From NCBI GenBank assembly GCA_015039465.1, contig MU130002.1:132501-160440 (forward strand): 27,940 nucleotides of DNA. Direction: 5' to 3'. Position 1 is the first letter of the stretch, and each line of letters starts with the position of its first letter. The position numbers and the translations under genes are program-made. The notes beneath the pieces are model-generated. The model saw nothing but the letters and a program-made list of their open reading frames with translations, was not told the DNA's origin and ran no database searches. This DNA is from Phlegmacium glaucopus. Lineage: Eukaryota > Basidiomycota > Agaricomycetes > Agaricales > Cortinariaceae. Of this stretch, positions 1-10,881 are shown piece by piece.

Positions 1-3000
1 TTGGTAGGAATTCCGTCATAGTATACCGTACCTTCTGTGAGTATACATCGCAATAAAGCGAGGGTCAATGAACTCTGTGAAACAAATGAGTTATGGCTGG
101 AGTTGGGTGGAAAGTCAAACACTATACCTTTCCGCTGCCTGTCCTGCCCACTAGGTTTCACTAAATTAGCCATAGGTTTCCATGAACTGTTGAGACAAGA
201 CTTGCCGACTCCTATGCGTTCTCCGGACTTGATATGGAAGGAAATATTATGAAGAACTGCTGGGCCTGTCTGAGAAGAATCATGAGTTTGTGATTGTGCT
301 TTCAACATGAGCCACACCTCTGAATAGCGAGTTGAAAGCTTTTCCACACGGAGATCGCCGCTACTAGGCCATGCAGCAGGGGGCTTCCCAGTCTCAGTTG
401 CTTCCGGTTCATGTTCGATATCAATGTATCCTTGGATGCGCTCCAGACTACGATGATGTTAACAACATCTATGCACCGCACATCATGAGGCTCCTTACCT
501 GTTACTTTCCACTTCAAAATCGTTGAAAAATCTAACCCAGACTACGATCATACTGCAAAATTCAACGACCATATTCAATGAGAACCCGGTGTTACCAGCT
601 CCAACCGAACGGCCGTAAACTAGATAAGAAGCTAGTGCAGCGGTGAAAATAGCCCCTAAGACGTCGATTCTTACGCCAATCCATCGATTTAGATTGTAGG
701 ACATTCGCGCAACTCGGACGTAGTGATTTACCCGTTCCAGACATACAGTTTTGAAAGGAGCCTCAGCACCATATGCGCGAATTGAGACTGGTTCACATTA
801 ATAGTGTATTTAACTTAGGAAGCAGATGAACATTACCTATACCCACAATTGCTGCGCTAAAATGAGCCAGTAGCGGTGAACGTGCATTGCTGAATAACAT
901 ATGTGAACCTGTATACCAATGATAACCAGTGTTTGCCTACCTCATCTCGCGTCTGACGGATAATTGAGCTCGCAGATAGAGATTACCCAGAGAGGCGCCC
1001 AAAATTGCGACGGCAATACCGGGGAACAAGAATATTGGGGTAAAGATGACGATAACAACAAGTTTAGTGAGCATTGCTATCCCAATCTCATTCAGCGCCA
1101 CCAGTGCATCGGGTATAGGACCGTCGACAGCGCGTATATCTTGTGTACATCGAGAAATGATTCTTCCTGTCGGCGTCTCGTCTAGCCATCTATGAAATAT
1201 CCTCAGTTGTTAAGTGATTAGCTATGTTTCCTTCGAACTCACCGAAGTGTGCTTCCCAAGACCGAATCAACCAATGAAGCGTTAATCCTCCTCGATGCCC
1301 TGAGACTTCCATAGATGTAGAAGATTTCCGACGAAGCGAAAATGGCAACCATTGTACAGAGAATAAGAGAAAATTGGGCGAGGTAACTGAATGTGAGCAA
1401 CCCATCAATTCTGAACCGAATCGATGAAAGAAAAAGCCCTACGGGAATGGATTGACCTCAGAGGATGTGTGGCTTTCATACTTGGAACCCCAATATCCAA
1501 GGAACCAGGTCTGGAAAGTGTTCACGCAAGCTGTTAGAAGTGTAGCAGAAATACAGATCGAAAAGAAGGCAAGGGGATAGTCTCCTCCTAATCCAGAAAG
1601 GTAAAGTTCAATAGACTTCCATGTAACATGTCCCTCTGCAATTTCTTCTGCAATCACGAGCTTTCCATCTGTAGGCTTGTTGCTTTTGATTGTGGGCTTG
1701 ACTCCTTCAATGACTCTCCCCGGACCTTGCTCTGCTTCTGATATTAGAGAGAGGTCATTGGGTAGAGTAGAAGCAAAGTGTTCGATCCCTTGACTTCGTA
1801 CAGTACCATCTTGACCAATCGACATCACATATTGAGCAATGGGCGCAGCGAGGGCGACATTATGTGTCTTTCAAGAGACGTTGTCAACCAGGGAAATTTC
1901 CTAGAAGAGTTGTTCCTTTCTTACCACGAGTAAAACTGTTCGTCCCTTCACTAAATCGCCTCGCAAACAACGGTCAATGATCCAGGACGAGCTAACCGCC
2001 AGCCTGGTTCAGCCCAAAAAACACAGTGAACACGGGGAATGGATAGCACGTACGTGTGCACATCCAGGGCAGCGAGAATGTCGTCGAGCAGAAGTATCTC
2101 GGCCGACGAATAGATGGCTCTTGCCAGGGTGACTCTAGCCTATCAAAACGATAAAACAGTGCTGCAATAGCACTTTGAGGCGTCTCACCTTCTGCCCTCC
2201 GCTGGTACGAAGATATCAAAAGACTGCCAAAGATATCTTGAAAGATGGCTAACCTTAACGTAAGTCCTCGTTCGCCAACTTCTGTCTTATCACCAGCGTC
2301 AAATAACTCTAGATCACGTTCCAAAGCGCACTGGTGCAGGACTTGAAAAGATTGCCTCAGGTGAAGTAACAAGAGGCGAAACGAGCACGTTTCCTACCTT
2401 TCCGGTATCGAACTTCATCATACGCAGAACCGAACAAGATGTTATCGCGGATTGTTTCATTCTGAACCCATGATTCTTGTGCAGCATATGCCACACCTCC
2501 TTTCCTGGGGAGATTGAACCATACATCAGCTGTTGATGGAATGAAGTGCATCTCTCCTATCCATTGCCGTTGTAATAAGGTCTGGGAAAACATCAACCAA
2601 ACTCACCAAGTAAAGCCATCAGCACAGAAGTTTTTCCCGATCCACTGCAAATGATTGCAGTTCATATCGGTTATGCAGAAAATGAAACGCACGTAGGTCC
2701 GATGATCAGATTGATACAATCACGTTTAAATAATTGCTCGCCACCGATATGAAGCCGGAACGTCCGGTTGGATGGCGTTGAAGTACCACTAGGGGATTCA
2801 ACAGACCAGGAGAATGTAGCGTTTTTGAATCCAATCTCGTCTTCATACTGAGTTGTGGTGGGGATATCCACAATATGCGGAGGCTTATCTGCGAACGAGT
2901 CCAGCAATTCTGTTTTGTGCAGAAACTCAGTCATACGATCTAATGAGACTTTGCCTGAACAGCAAAACGTGAGAGAAATATCAAATGCGACCGAGGAGGG

Positions 3001-5776
3001 CACACCTTGAATCATAGTGCTAGTTTGTGATGACAATAGGTGTAAATGCAACCTCAACAAAGAAAATACCGTCATACTAGAGAAGATCTTGGAAGCTAGA
3101 TATATTCCCTTTTAGCAGTAAATTTATATTGCAATGTTTGACGCACCGGCAAGCTCTTGTTTCATAATCACAGTATAGGTGGCGTAGGTGACCAACATCA
3201 CAATAGAAGGGATAATGTTGCTGTAAAACGTTCAGTTCTTCCTGAACAAAACGATAGCGCAATCGGCGATCCTCACTTCGCGATCACATTTAATGTCTCT
3301 AACACCTAGCATATGATATCAAAGACAGGCAGATTGAAGGAAATGTTATTCTGCCAACCTTAAGCTTCCATAACCAACCAAGTTCATCATTTCGCTTCTC
3401 CCTAATCCTCTCCGACATGCTACGTTCCCACCCGAAGAGCTTTATCATTCGTATAACATTGACGGCTGCGAATACAAAAGCTCAAGCGTCTGAGTTGGAG
3501 ATCAAGTTAGCGTGCGATGTACCTTCTGTAACATCTTGCACTCGAGCATCCGTCTTGAATTTCAACAGAAAGTCAGGCGGGATGAGGGAGAGAAACACTA
3601 GAGGTGACAGTACCAATTTCATTCTCTGAACTTGTGTGTCTTGAATCTTTTTGGCAATATATCCGGGTATTGGAAACAGGACAAGCATCGTAGCGACACC
3701 AACGAAGGCGCTTGAGCATGAGAAAAGTGAGATTACTCTTTCAATCCAGAGTAGGAAGACAAGCCGACCTCCACCCAAGTACTTGATATAAGAATATGGT
3801 GCACAGGACCGTTTGCAGTGGGACATATAAGACTGATTGGTGTATCACAAAATGGTTCTAAATTCAAACGAAAGGACTGAAGCGTACTGATCAGAAGGAA
3901 GTCCCGTCCACCAACGATATTGCCTAAATCTGTGGTGACTAGATTGTTGATTTTACCGATGAGATTTTGTGCGCCCTTTGTGCTCTTGCTTGCTTGCTTA
4001 GCACCACTCTTGAAAGTCGATGAGTCGTCATGATCTTTTCCCTTCACACCAACCTTTGATGCGGATTGAGAGTCATTGGAAGGATCCTGAGATATGGCCG
4101 TCAAAGCTTCGGAAGGTTCACTGGCTCTCTCATCCGAATTTGCATCCATGGCTTTGCCCTCAGCGACGGATGCGCTATCTGGTGTACCAACGACAGTAAC
4201 ATTATCTTCTTCATTTGAAGCTTCAGCTTTCAAACGAATCCGTAAGCTGTGTTCGAAGACGAGCTGCGTGAGCAATCCCTCCGTGCGAACCAATGTCCTC
4301 GTTGCAATGAAGATATACCACTGGATGCATATATTTCTGATAATTGGCCCAGCAAGGAGACATAAGATCCAGAACCATGGCCGAATACGAGCACCTGCGC
4401 CACCAGTTTCCAGGTAACTGGGGGGCGATAATGAATAAAAAGTCGTTTACACAAATTATAATAACCGACTTCAACAGCCTATTTATGCCGACCGGTGCAG
4501 CAAAGACGGCAAAGACTTGTACAATGAGACACAACGAAATGATCGTATACTCCACGCCTGCCACCAAGACGTGTAATTATTGGTTATGAAATTAGCACTC
4601 GAACTCACGAAAAATACGCATTAAACCAAAGAACAAGTGTCTCCGTTTAGCACCACAGTAAGGATCTAGATGCTATACATTAAACTCAGCATGTGTTTTG
4701 TGTAAAAGATAAATATAATACCGGAAAGGCGTTCTTAGTGATATGTTGGGAATAATCCGAATCTGAAAGAGGAGGAAGTTGATCGAATCGCAAATGTGGA
4801 ACACGATAGCCTAGCATTATAACCGGATCCAGATACGTATAAAACACCAAAGCAAAAAGTGAGCACGTCTGTTCTGGATTTGGTTCTGGCATCGGATCCT
4901 ACGTATTCAGAAAATAGGTCAGCGCCTGGAAATAACATTGACCGGATGGATTAATGAACTTTTGGATCAACTGGCACATATCGACGAGGAATAAATAGTG
5001 GGATGACCACGGCCGTCAATGTAACGATGCTGAATTTGATCCAAAGCATGTAACCTTCTTGCAGATCTTTCGGTTCCTCTGTGAATGTAGCAAGGGGCCA
5101 GATATCTCTGTAGAGGTAAACTCCAAACACGCTCAACAAGACTAGGATATTGTATCGCGTCGTTGAGACGCTCCAGTGCTTTATGGTAACAGATACTATG
5201 GCCATGATAGAGGAATAGAACTAGAATTGTTTACGACTTCAGGTGTTGCAATGGAAAACGAACGAAAGGGGATTCACGAATGTCACAGTCATAAGAACCT
5301 CCAGACACCCGACGGAGAGATGCTTCAAAAGTGTGCCGACTATGTTTGAGTGATTTCTCTGGCATTTTAGCAAGGAGTTCACGGAAAGAGCGAAAAGGAC
5401 GAGACATCCAAATAAACGCGCCACCATGAACAAGTAGATCGTCCATCCACCGTGACTTTTCACCTTCTTCTTTACTGAATGCGAAAAGGTGGAAGCGGTT
5501 GCATCAACCAAAGGCTCAATCTCAAGGACGCAACCAGGCTGCCGGGAGGTGCTGATCCAATGGTGGAGAATGTGGATAGTTTGAAGGAAGAGACAGATAC
5601 ATGAAACCGCGAAGGGGACAGACCAAGAACCATATGGAAAGCTAGTGTGAGGATTGAAATGTAAATCTATTTCTGAGAAACGTCGTGGAAAAGACTTGCT
5701 TTAATTTCAATCCCTTCGCCTTAATCTGCCCATTTAACAAGAAGTTTATTGCGTTATATTCCCTCCAGGTATCCAT
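1..5776 (-). CDS. ABCC-type (MRP-like) ABC transporter, copy A, 3' end off the window
   Basis: This is a multi-exon gene for a full-length ABC exporter of the ABCC/MRP family, expected in the plasma or vacuolar membrane and driven by ATP. From the N-terminus it shows hydrophobic TMD0 segments (about 5650-4950), a linker with the motif FYTYLDPVI (about 4840), and TMD1 (about 4560-2950) carrying a Ser/Asp-rich insert (about 4230-3990). NBD1 follows with a Walker A GPTGSGKTS split by an intron (2640-2705), the signature [15 protein letters not shown] assembled from three exons (about 2270-2110), the Walker B LLLDD, and the H-loop THNVALAAP (about 1865-1835). TMD2 contains [20 protein letters not shown] (about 1180-1110). 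NBD2 stops being visible just after its Walker A (GRTGSGK, about 140). I set the start at the ATG at 5776, after a CT-rich leader, but the phase of the first intron is unresolved. No frame break was seen in the parts I joined. The transported substrate cannot be read from sequence. Confidence 0.88.
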
Positions 5777-6844
5777 CGTTGAGCCAGGTATGAGCTATCG
5801 AATGGGATATTGAACACTCTGCTTGTTTTGATGATGGAGGGAAAGAAGAGAAAAGTTTAAGGTGGTTTGGGAAGGTTACTCGGTGGGGTTCAAGTTGCTT
5901 TATTTAAATCCTAAGAGGTTGGCATCAATCAACTGCTATTCGTGAAACGACGCGTACTCCGTGGTCGTCGCATACAACTGCTAAAGATTCAGAGCCCTTC
6001 TCAAATTTCACTACATACTGCTGCAGGTACTTCTTACCTTGACCTAGATCCACTTAAATTCAACTTCTTCGCTCACATCGTCACAAAACAAATGTACTCA
6101 CAGAGAAGACGACCAATTCCAGTTTCGCAGCAATCGTGCGCTGGGAAATTTTAATTTGTTATTCCACAATGCTGGTCTGATAGGGATTGATCAAGGATCC
6201 AGGCAAGATAGGGAGGCAACCGGCATCTTTACAGTGTCAGCTCAAGTCACTTGACGCCGAAACCTTCCATTCAAAAAGTTGTGTTCACTACATTATTTTC
6301 TATTCTATGTATAAATCATTTCTTTGTTGTATTTTTTATCTCACTCCCTTTTCGAATCATCAAGAATGTCTGGTGGAAGTTGCCACCGGCGCCAGAAGCC
6401 GTCCGGCTGAGCCGATTTGTGAGCCAAGCCATGACTCCGCTTGGCATGAACACATGATGATGAATGTGGATGGAACAAGGAGACCCCAGTCGGGTTTCAC
6501 AGGGGCGAGTCACAACCTTTTCGTGACCCTACGCAAAAATTGGCAAGAGGTCACCGAAATTGGTGAATCGCTCTAGGGCATGTAGTGGGCTATATACTTT
6601 ACGAGGCCACTATGTATTCAACGGTTTGTTGTGCACCTTATAAAAATATTCATTGTTGAAAGCCTGTGGCCAAGGCTCCAGCCGATCTCGGGACAATGTA
6701 CATTTTATGTAGAATGTAGGATCGAGGATTAGGCCACAGTTTTGAAGGTACATAATTTTAAATAAACATATACCCTCAACTGACCTTTCTACTTGCATAC
6801 TATCTTCTCTACAGGCCTAACCCAGTGTTTTATCGCCTGTATTG
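5777..6844. other. Intergenic: copy A promoter region, then unassigned DNA
   Basis: Positions 5777 to about 6172 are the upstream region of copy A, shared with copy B, including a CT-rich leader on the minus strand and a TATA-like box. From 6173 to 6844 the sequence has no counterpart in the copy B flank. Small ORFs here (6187-6576 plus, 6610-6798 minus) have no recognisable motif and no splice-supported extension, so I do not call them genes. The stretch presumably contains the promoter of the recombinase gene starting at 6845 and the left boundary of whatever was inserted. I could not find a convincing terminal repeat. Confidence 0.6.
5899..5909 (-). promoter_or_regulatory. TATA-like box upstream of copy A
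   Basis: Read on the minus strand this is ATTTAAATAAA, about 125 bp upstream of the proposed ATG at 5776. A CT-rich stretch lies between the two, as is common in fungal promoters. The element is conserved at 26380-26389 and, with one change, at 26100-26109 in front of copy B. Function is inferred from position and conservation only. Confidence 0.4.
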
Positions 6845-9800
6845 ATGTTGAATTCAGCCTTCAATCCTAAACCAGCAGGAGTACCAAATGCGGCCGGTTG
6901 CTCCGAGTCCGAGCCAAGCCATGATTACCAACCATCAGTCAGCAGCGTACTTTCTCCCACCAAAGATGCAAGTGGTGCTATTATCTCAAGTCGTGAGCAA
7001 TATCTACAGCAATTGTGAGTGTGTTTGATCCAGTGCTATATCACCACATTAATTGTCCTTACTATGTTAGAAACGCTATACGACGAAAAGATCCCTTGCG
7101 AGAAGCATGCACAGCTTTGAATCTTGTCATTCCCAAAACTGCAAATCTCGAGCGCTTAAGAGGTGCTCTTCTCGATTATTGGTATTTTATTTATACAAAT
7201 TTACGAAGCCAGCACCAAATCATTGATATCATTCGCAGGTTCTCGCCCAAAGCCACTATCTCAGGCTCTGATGACGATACTACTACTCAAGCCACACCTC
7301 ACACCCTATCTCTCTCAACCTCGACAACAACCCCATCTTCAACTATTGATGCCATTGCAATGCCTCACTGTACACAAGATTTGGCGGTCAACAAAGATGA
7401 TGAAGAAACTCTCCTCAATCAATACGACGTTGATGGTGCAGCTGAAGAGATATTGGGGTATGATGATGATGATGAGGAGGAGGAGGAAGAGGAATACTAC
7501 GATAGAAGGGAAGATGATGATGAAGGTGGTAAATTACTTGATGAGGACTCAGAGTTTAAGGCCTTCCAAAGGCGGGTCCGAATTGATGAGACACAACGTG
7601 CAGAGGGAAATCGACGTGCTGGAGGGATTAAGACCCAACGTGCAATGGTGAAGGCCTGGGAGGTAGGTTGCTAACAAAATTTGAATTTATTACATGCTGA
7701 AGGTTGCCCGTTAGGAATTCTTGGAGCGTGCTCTGAAGAAAGGTGAAATCAGAGATAGGATCATCAATGAACACCACCTTCTTTTGTATATCAAGTTTTG
7801 TGCTGAGAGGCCAAAGCGTACTCGCAAGGGACATGACATACCCGGGACCTTCATTGGTGCAGTAAGCTGCTAAATTTATTGTTTTTCTTTATTCTCACTT
7901 AATCCCAACATCATCTTTATAGTCTCATATAAAGAAACTTTACTTTGGTGCACTTCGTATTCGCAAAGAACAAGAAGCAGATGATCCGACTCTCACAAGA
8001 CGGCGACCTGCCACATCGGTTCGTGTGTGGGATGCCTTAAAGGGTCGAATGAATGAAGCCTTGCATCGCGTACGCAAGAAAGTTTTTTTTTTTGGGTTTT
8101 GCGCTCTTCTAATCAAAATATGTCTCATAGTGGTCTTATTCCAGAAGAGGATGCGCCAGATATCATTGCAAATACATTTCTGGCTGGAATCACTGATGAA
8201 CAGATGGCCGCTGTAGGGAAGGGGTTTCTGAGTCATCGAGAATGTGAGTTTACGGCTTTTTATTGTTCATAAGTCATGCTGATTCCATACAGTACGCTCT
8301 GTCATTAACGGACACTTGTGCTGGACTGCCCAAAATGCATCTGGTAATCGAGGTGATGATTTCCGAGCGCTGAAGCTGAGCGAACTCCAGCCATACATTT
8401 TCCTTCATCCTAATAAGGAAACACCGGTTGAATGTATTTTGGGCCTTCAAGGGGAAGAAAAGGCTGGCGCTGGCCGTGGAATGCGCACGGTAAGATCCAA
8501 TACAAACTAATCCCCTTTTTTCTGAAACATTTATAGAAAATAAATCCTGTTTATACCGTATTCATTGCCCACCTTCAACCTGAGATGTGTCCACTTGGAG
8601 CCTTCGCGTTTTATCACCATTACATCCATGATATGAAAGACATTACAGGTTCCGTGAACATTGATTGGTCCATCAATAAAAGCTGGCGGCAGGTATGTTT
8701 TTATCCTTCAAATATATAACCCATTACTCACCCAATTATCAGGTCCGCATATTGCATGGTCAAAAGTCTCCGACAACACCCTACAACGAACAAAGTCTTT
8801 ACAACCTTTATGTGAAAGCTTTTGCGTCGGCCGGATTTGTTTCAGGGATTAAGGCACATCTTCCACGACACATTCTTGGATATAGACAGGAAAAACTAGG
8901 GTACAAACAGAATGAACCATGAATAATTTATCGTTTTGAATGCTAAACCTTGCCTTCTTTTCAATTTAGAGTTGATAGTCAACACACATCAAAGCTGGGT
9001 TGGACACGTGGCGAAACTTACTTTGATACCTATGCCCCTTCACTTCCAAAGGAGGTACTAGTCTTTTTACTTTCAGCAAGCAATTTCTCATGCAGGAATA
9101 TAGGCCATCCTTGGTGCTCACGGATATAAGGTACATGAAGTCTACGATCCAGTTTGGCGTCATGTCCATGTTCCGGAACAATTCCTCAAACTCGTCTGCC
9201 CCATGGCTGAACAAATTCATGCTGAGGTTGTAGGGAAGGATAATCTATCAGGTACTACAAACTATTGGGCAATGGTAATCTCTTTACGGCCTTACCTCTT
9301 CCAGGTTCATAGAATATACTGATTTCAAGTACAAAACTGATGCTAAAATTTATTAGTGTGGCGCTGTAATATTCCAATCCTGTCCAAATTCAGCTCTCTT
9401 CAAACTGCCTGCCCTCGCGAATCATGATGTCCAAGCCTGGATGAAGACAGATTTCCCTACAAATCTTTCACTTTTGCAGGCAAAGGCAGGTAATCCTGTG
9501 GACTTTCAACGGATTCAAGATGAGGCGATGAGGCTCTCACTCGAAGATATGCGGTGCTTGCTCACAGCTCAAACTTTAGAGTTACGAGCATTACATCACA
9601 AATTAGAGCGACGCACAGCTGTTCTTTCTCCAACAAAATCTTTCTCAACTGAGGCATATCATCGAAGCTATACTAACATTTCTGGTATTTTTTTTATGTG
9701 TTTGTTTATCTTTTCTCACAACCTATTCATTCAGATTCAACTTCAAGCTCGACACTTCAGCCATCCTTTGTTCTCGCACCATCCCAGTCTGAGCCCGCCT

Positions 9801-10678
9801 CACATAACGAGTCTCCAAGCACCACATTAGCACCGCAGTCCACAGCACAAATTGATCTTGTGTTGCCCCATGCTATGGCATTCTCTAAGCCTGGTTTGAT
9901 TATATTTTAATATCAAGATCTATGACTTTTCTTTTCTGACTTTCGGTTTCACTCAGGTGCACCTCAGCTCTTCTGGCCACCAATCCTTGGTCAACGTTCT
10001 GTCACTTGGGACCAAGTCTTTGCACTTATTGAACGTCCAGAGATGTTATGGGAATGTTGGCGACCATCAAAATCACTTGATAAATATAGTCTCGATGAAC
10101 TGTGGGAGTGTTATAATGCGGGTGAGAAGGTTTTCAACTCGGAAGGTGTTCAAACGGGTGTTAAGCCTCCGTTACGTCAAGTTGAGCAATATTTTCAGTC
10201 AAAGTGGCGAAAAGAAGGAGCGGTAAGTCCCTTAAATCATACAGTAGTAATGAATCAATAAAAGCCTTGCTCACTCAAAACATAGGCACGAAAGGCATGG
10301 GAACGAATGCGTGAGATTCCTGAGTTTGTGGAATCTGAATCAGCGACTCGTGGTGTTTCACCCTGGGCGGTTTTAAATGAACTCGAGTCTTCATGTATTG
10401 GAAAAGATGGAAAGGCAAAGGGTCTCGCAGCACTCACGAAATATGTCAAAAACCAACGGTTTGAGAAAGTTCAATTGATTGGCTCGGTAAGTTGTGCTTT
10501 TTCTACATAATGTTGTATAAGATTCATTTTCTCAATTCAGTTACCACCATCTCAACCAGTAGCAACAACGTCTGGAACTCAACAGCCGAAAGTGAGTGAA
10601 CAAGCACTGGAGGGAAGAAGCGCAAAGCACCACCCATTGACCCACGCAAACGCCCAAAAAAGATCAAGTCCTAAATAA
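6845..10678 (+). CDS. Crypton-type tyrosine recombinase (Ndc10-like core plus GCR1_C-like domain), 16 exons
   Basis: I recognise a fungal Crypton-like tyrosine recombinase, an enzyme that cuts and rejoins DNA through a tyrosine nucleophile. Exons: 6845-7014, 7071-7181, 7239-7662, 7715-7861, 7923-8081, 8131-8243, 8293-8489, 8537-8692, 8743-8900, 8970-9054, 9104-9274, 9357-9684, 9735-9893, 9957-10222, 10286-10486, 10541-10678. Exon 3 encodes an acidic run (DDDDEEEEEEE). Candidate catalytic residues are Arg in NRGDDFRALKL (exon 7), His and Arg in AHLPRH (exon 9), the QHTSKLGW segment and Tyr in ETYFDTYAP (exon 10). Exons 14-15 resemble GCR1_C (LWECWRPSKSLDKYSLDELW). The start at 6845 gives an open first exon in the right phase for the second. 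One problem: exons 5 and 6 are off by one nucleotide. The product is about 990 residues. It may be an active transposase or a recently decayed one. Confidence 0.8.
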
Positions 10679-10881
10679 ACTTATATCATACTTTTGTGTA
10701 CTCGTCTTTCTGTGAATTGAAATCTTCATTCGCCTGATTCTCTGTTCAACACCAACTCTCTTGAAAAAAATAGCACGTCCAAAAATGGTAATGAAAACTG
10801 AAATTGTGAAACATAGTGATCGACATTATTTCCCTGTACTTCCATCTTCTCTGCCCTTTCAGCTTTCAAATTTCAGATATC

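Larger units (their letters stand above)
1..6172. repeat. Segmental duplication, left copy (partner 20170-26640)
   Basis: The whole of copy A and about 400 bp upstream of it match 20170-26640 in the same orientation. The offset grows slowly from 20,170 at the left to about 20,470 at the right, partly through small indels and partly through an extra tandem block near 26,100. Introns match as well as exons, so this is a DNA-level duplication, not retroposition. By eye roughly nine bases in ten agree. Homology stops abruptly after the shared TTATTCCACAAT at about 6172 and 26640. The left limit is outside the window. Confidence 0.93.

Noticed and set aside
3417..4589. Plus-strand ORFs within copy A (and 23593-24596 within copy B)
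   Set aside because: They are antisense to transporter exons whose products show clear family motifs, and they recur in both copies simply because the DNA is duplicated.
6187..6576. 129-codon plus ORF in the spacer
   Set aside because: No recognisable motif, no conserved start context and no splice extension. Composition is like the non-coding surroundings.
7163..7651. 162-codon plus ORF overlapping the recombinase
   Set aside because: A frame-shifted shadow of exon 3: the acidic Asp/Glu run reads as Met/Arg runs in this frame.
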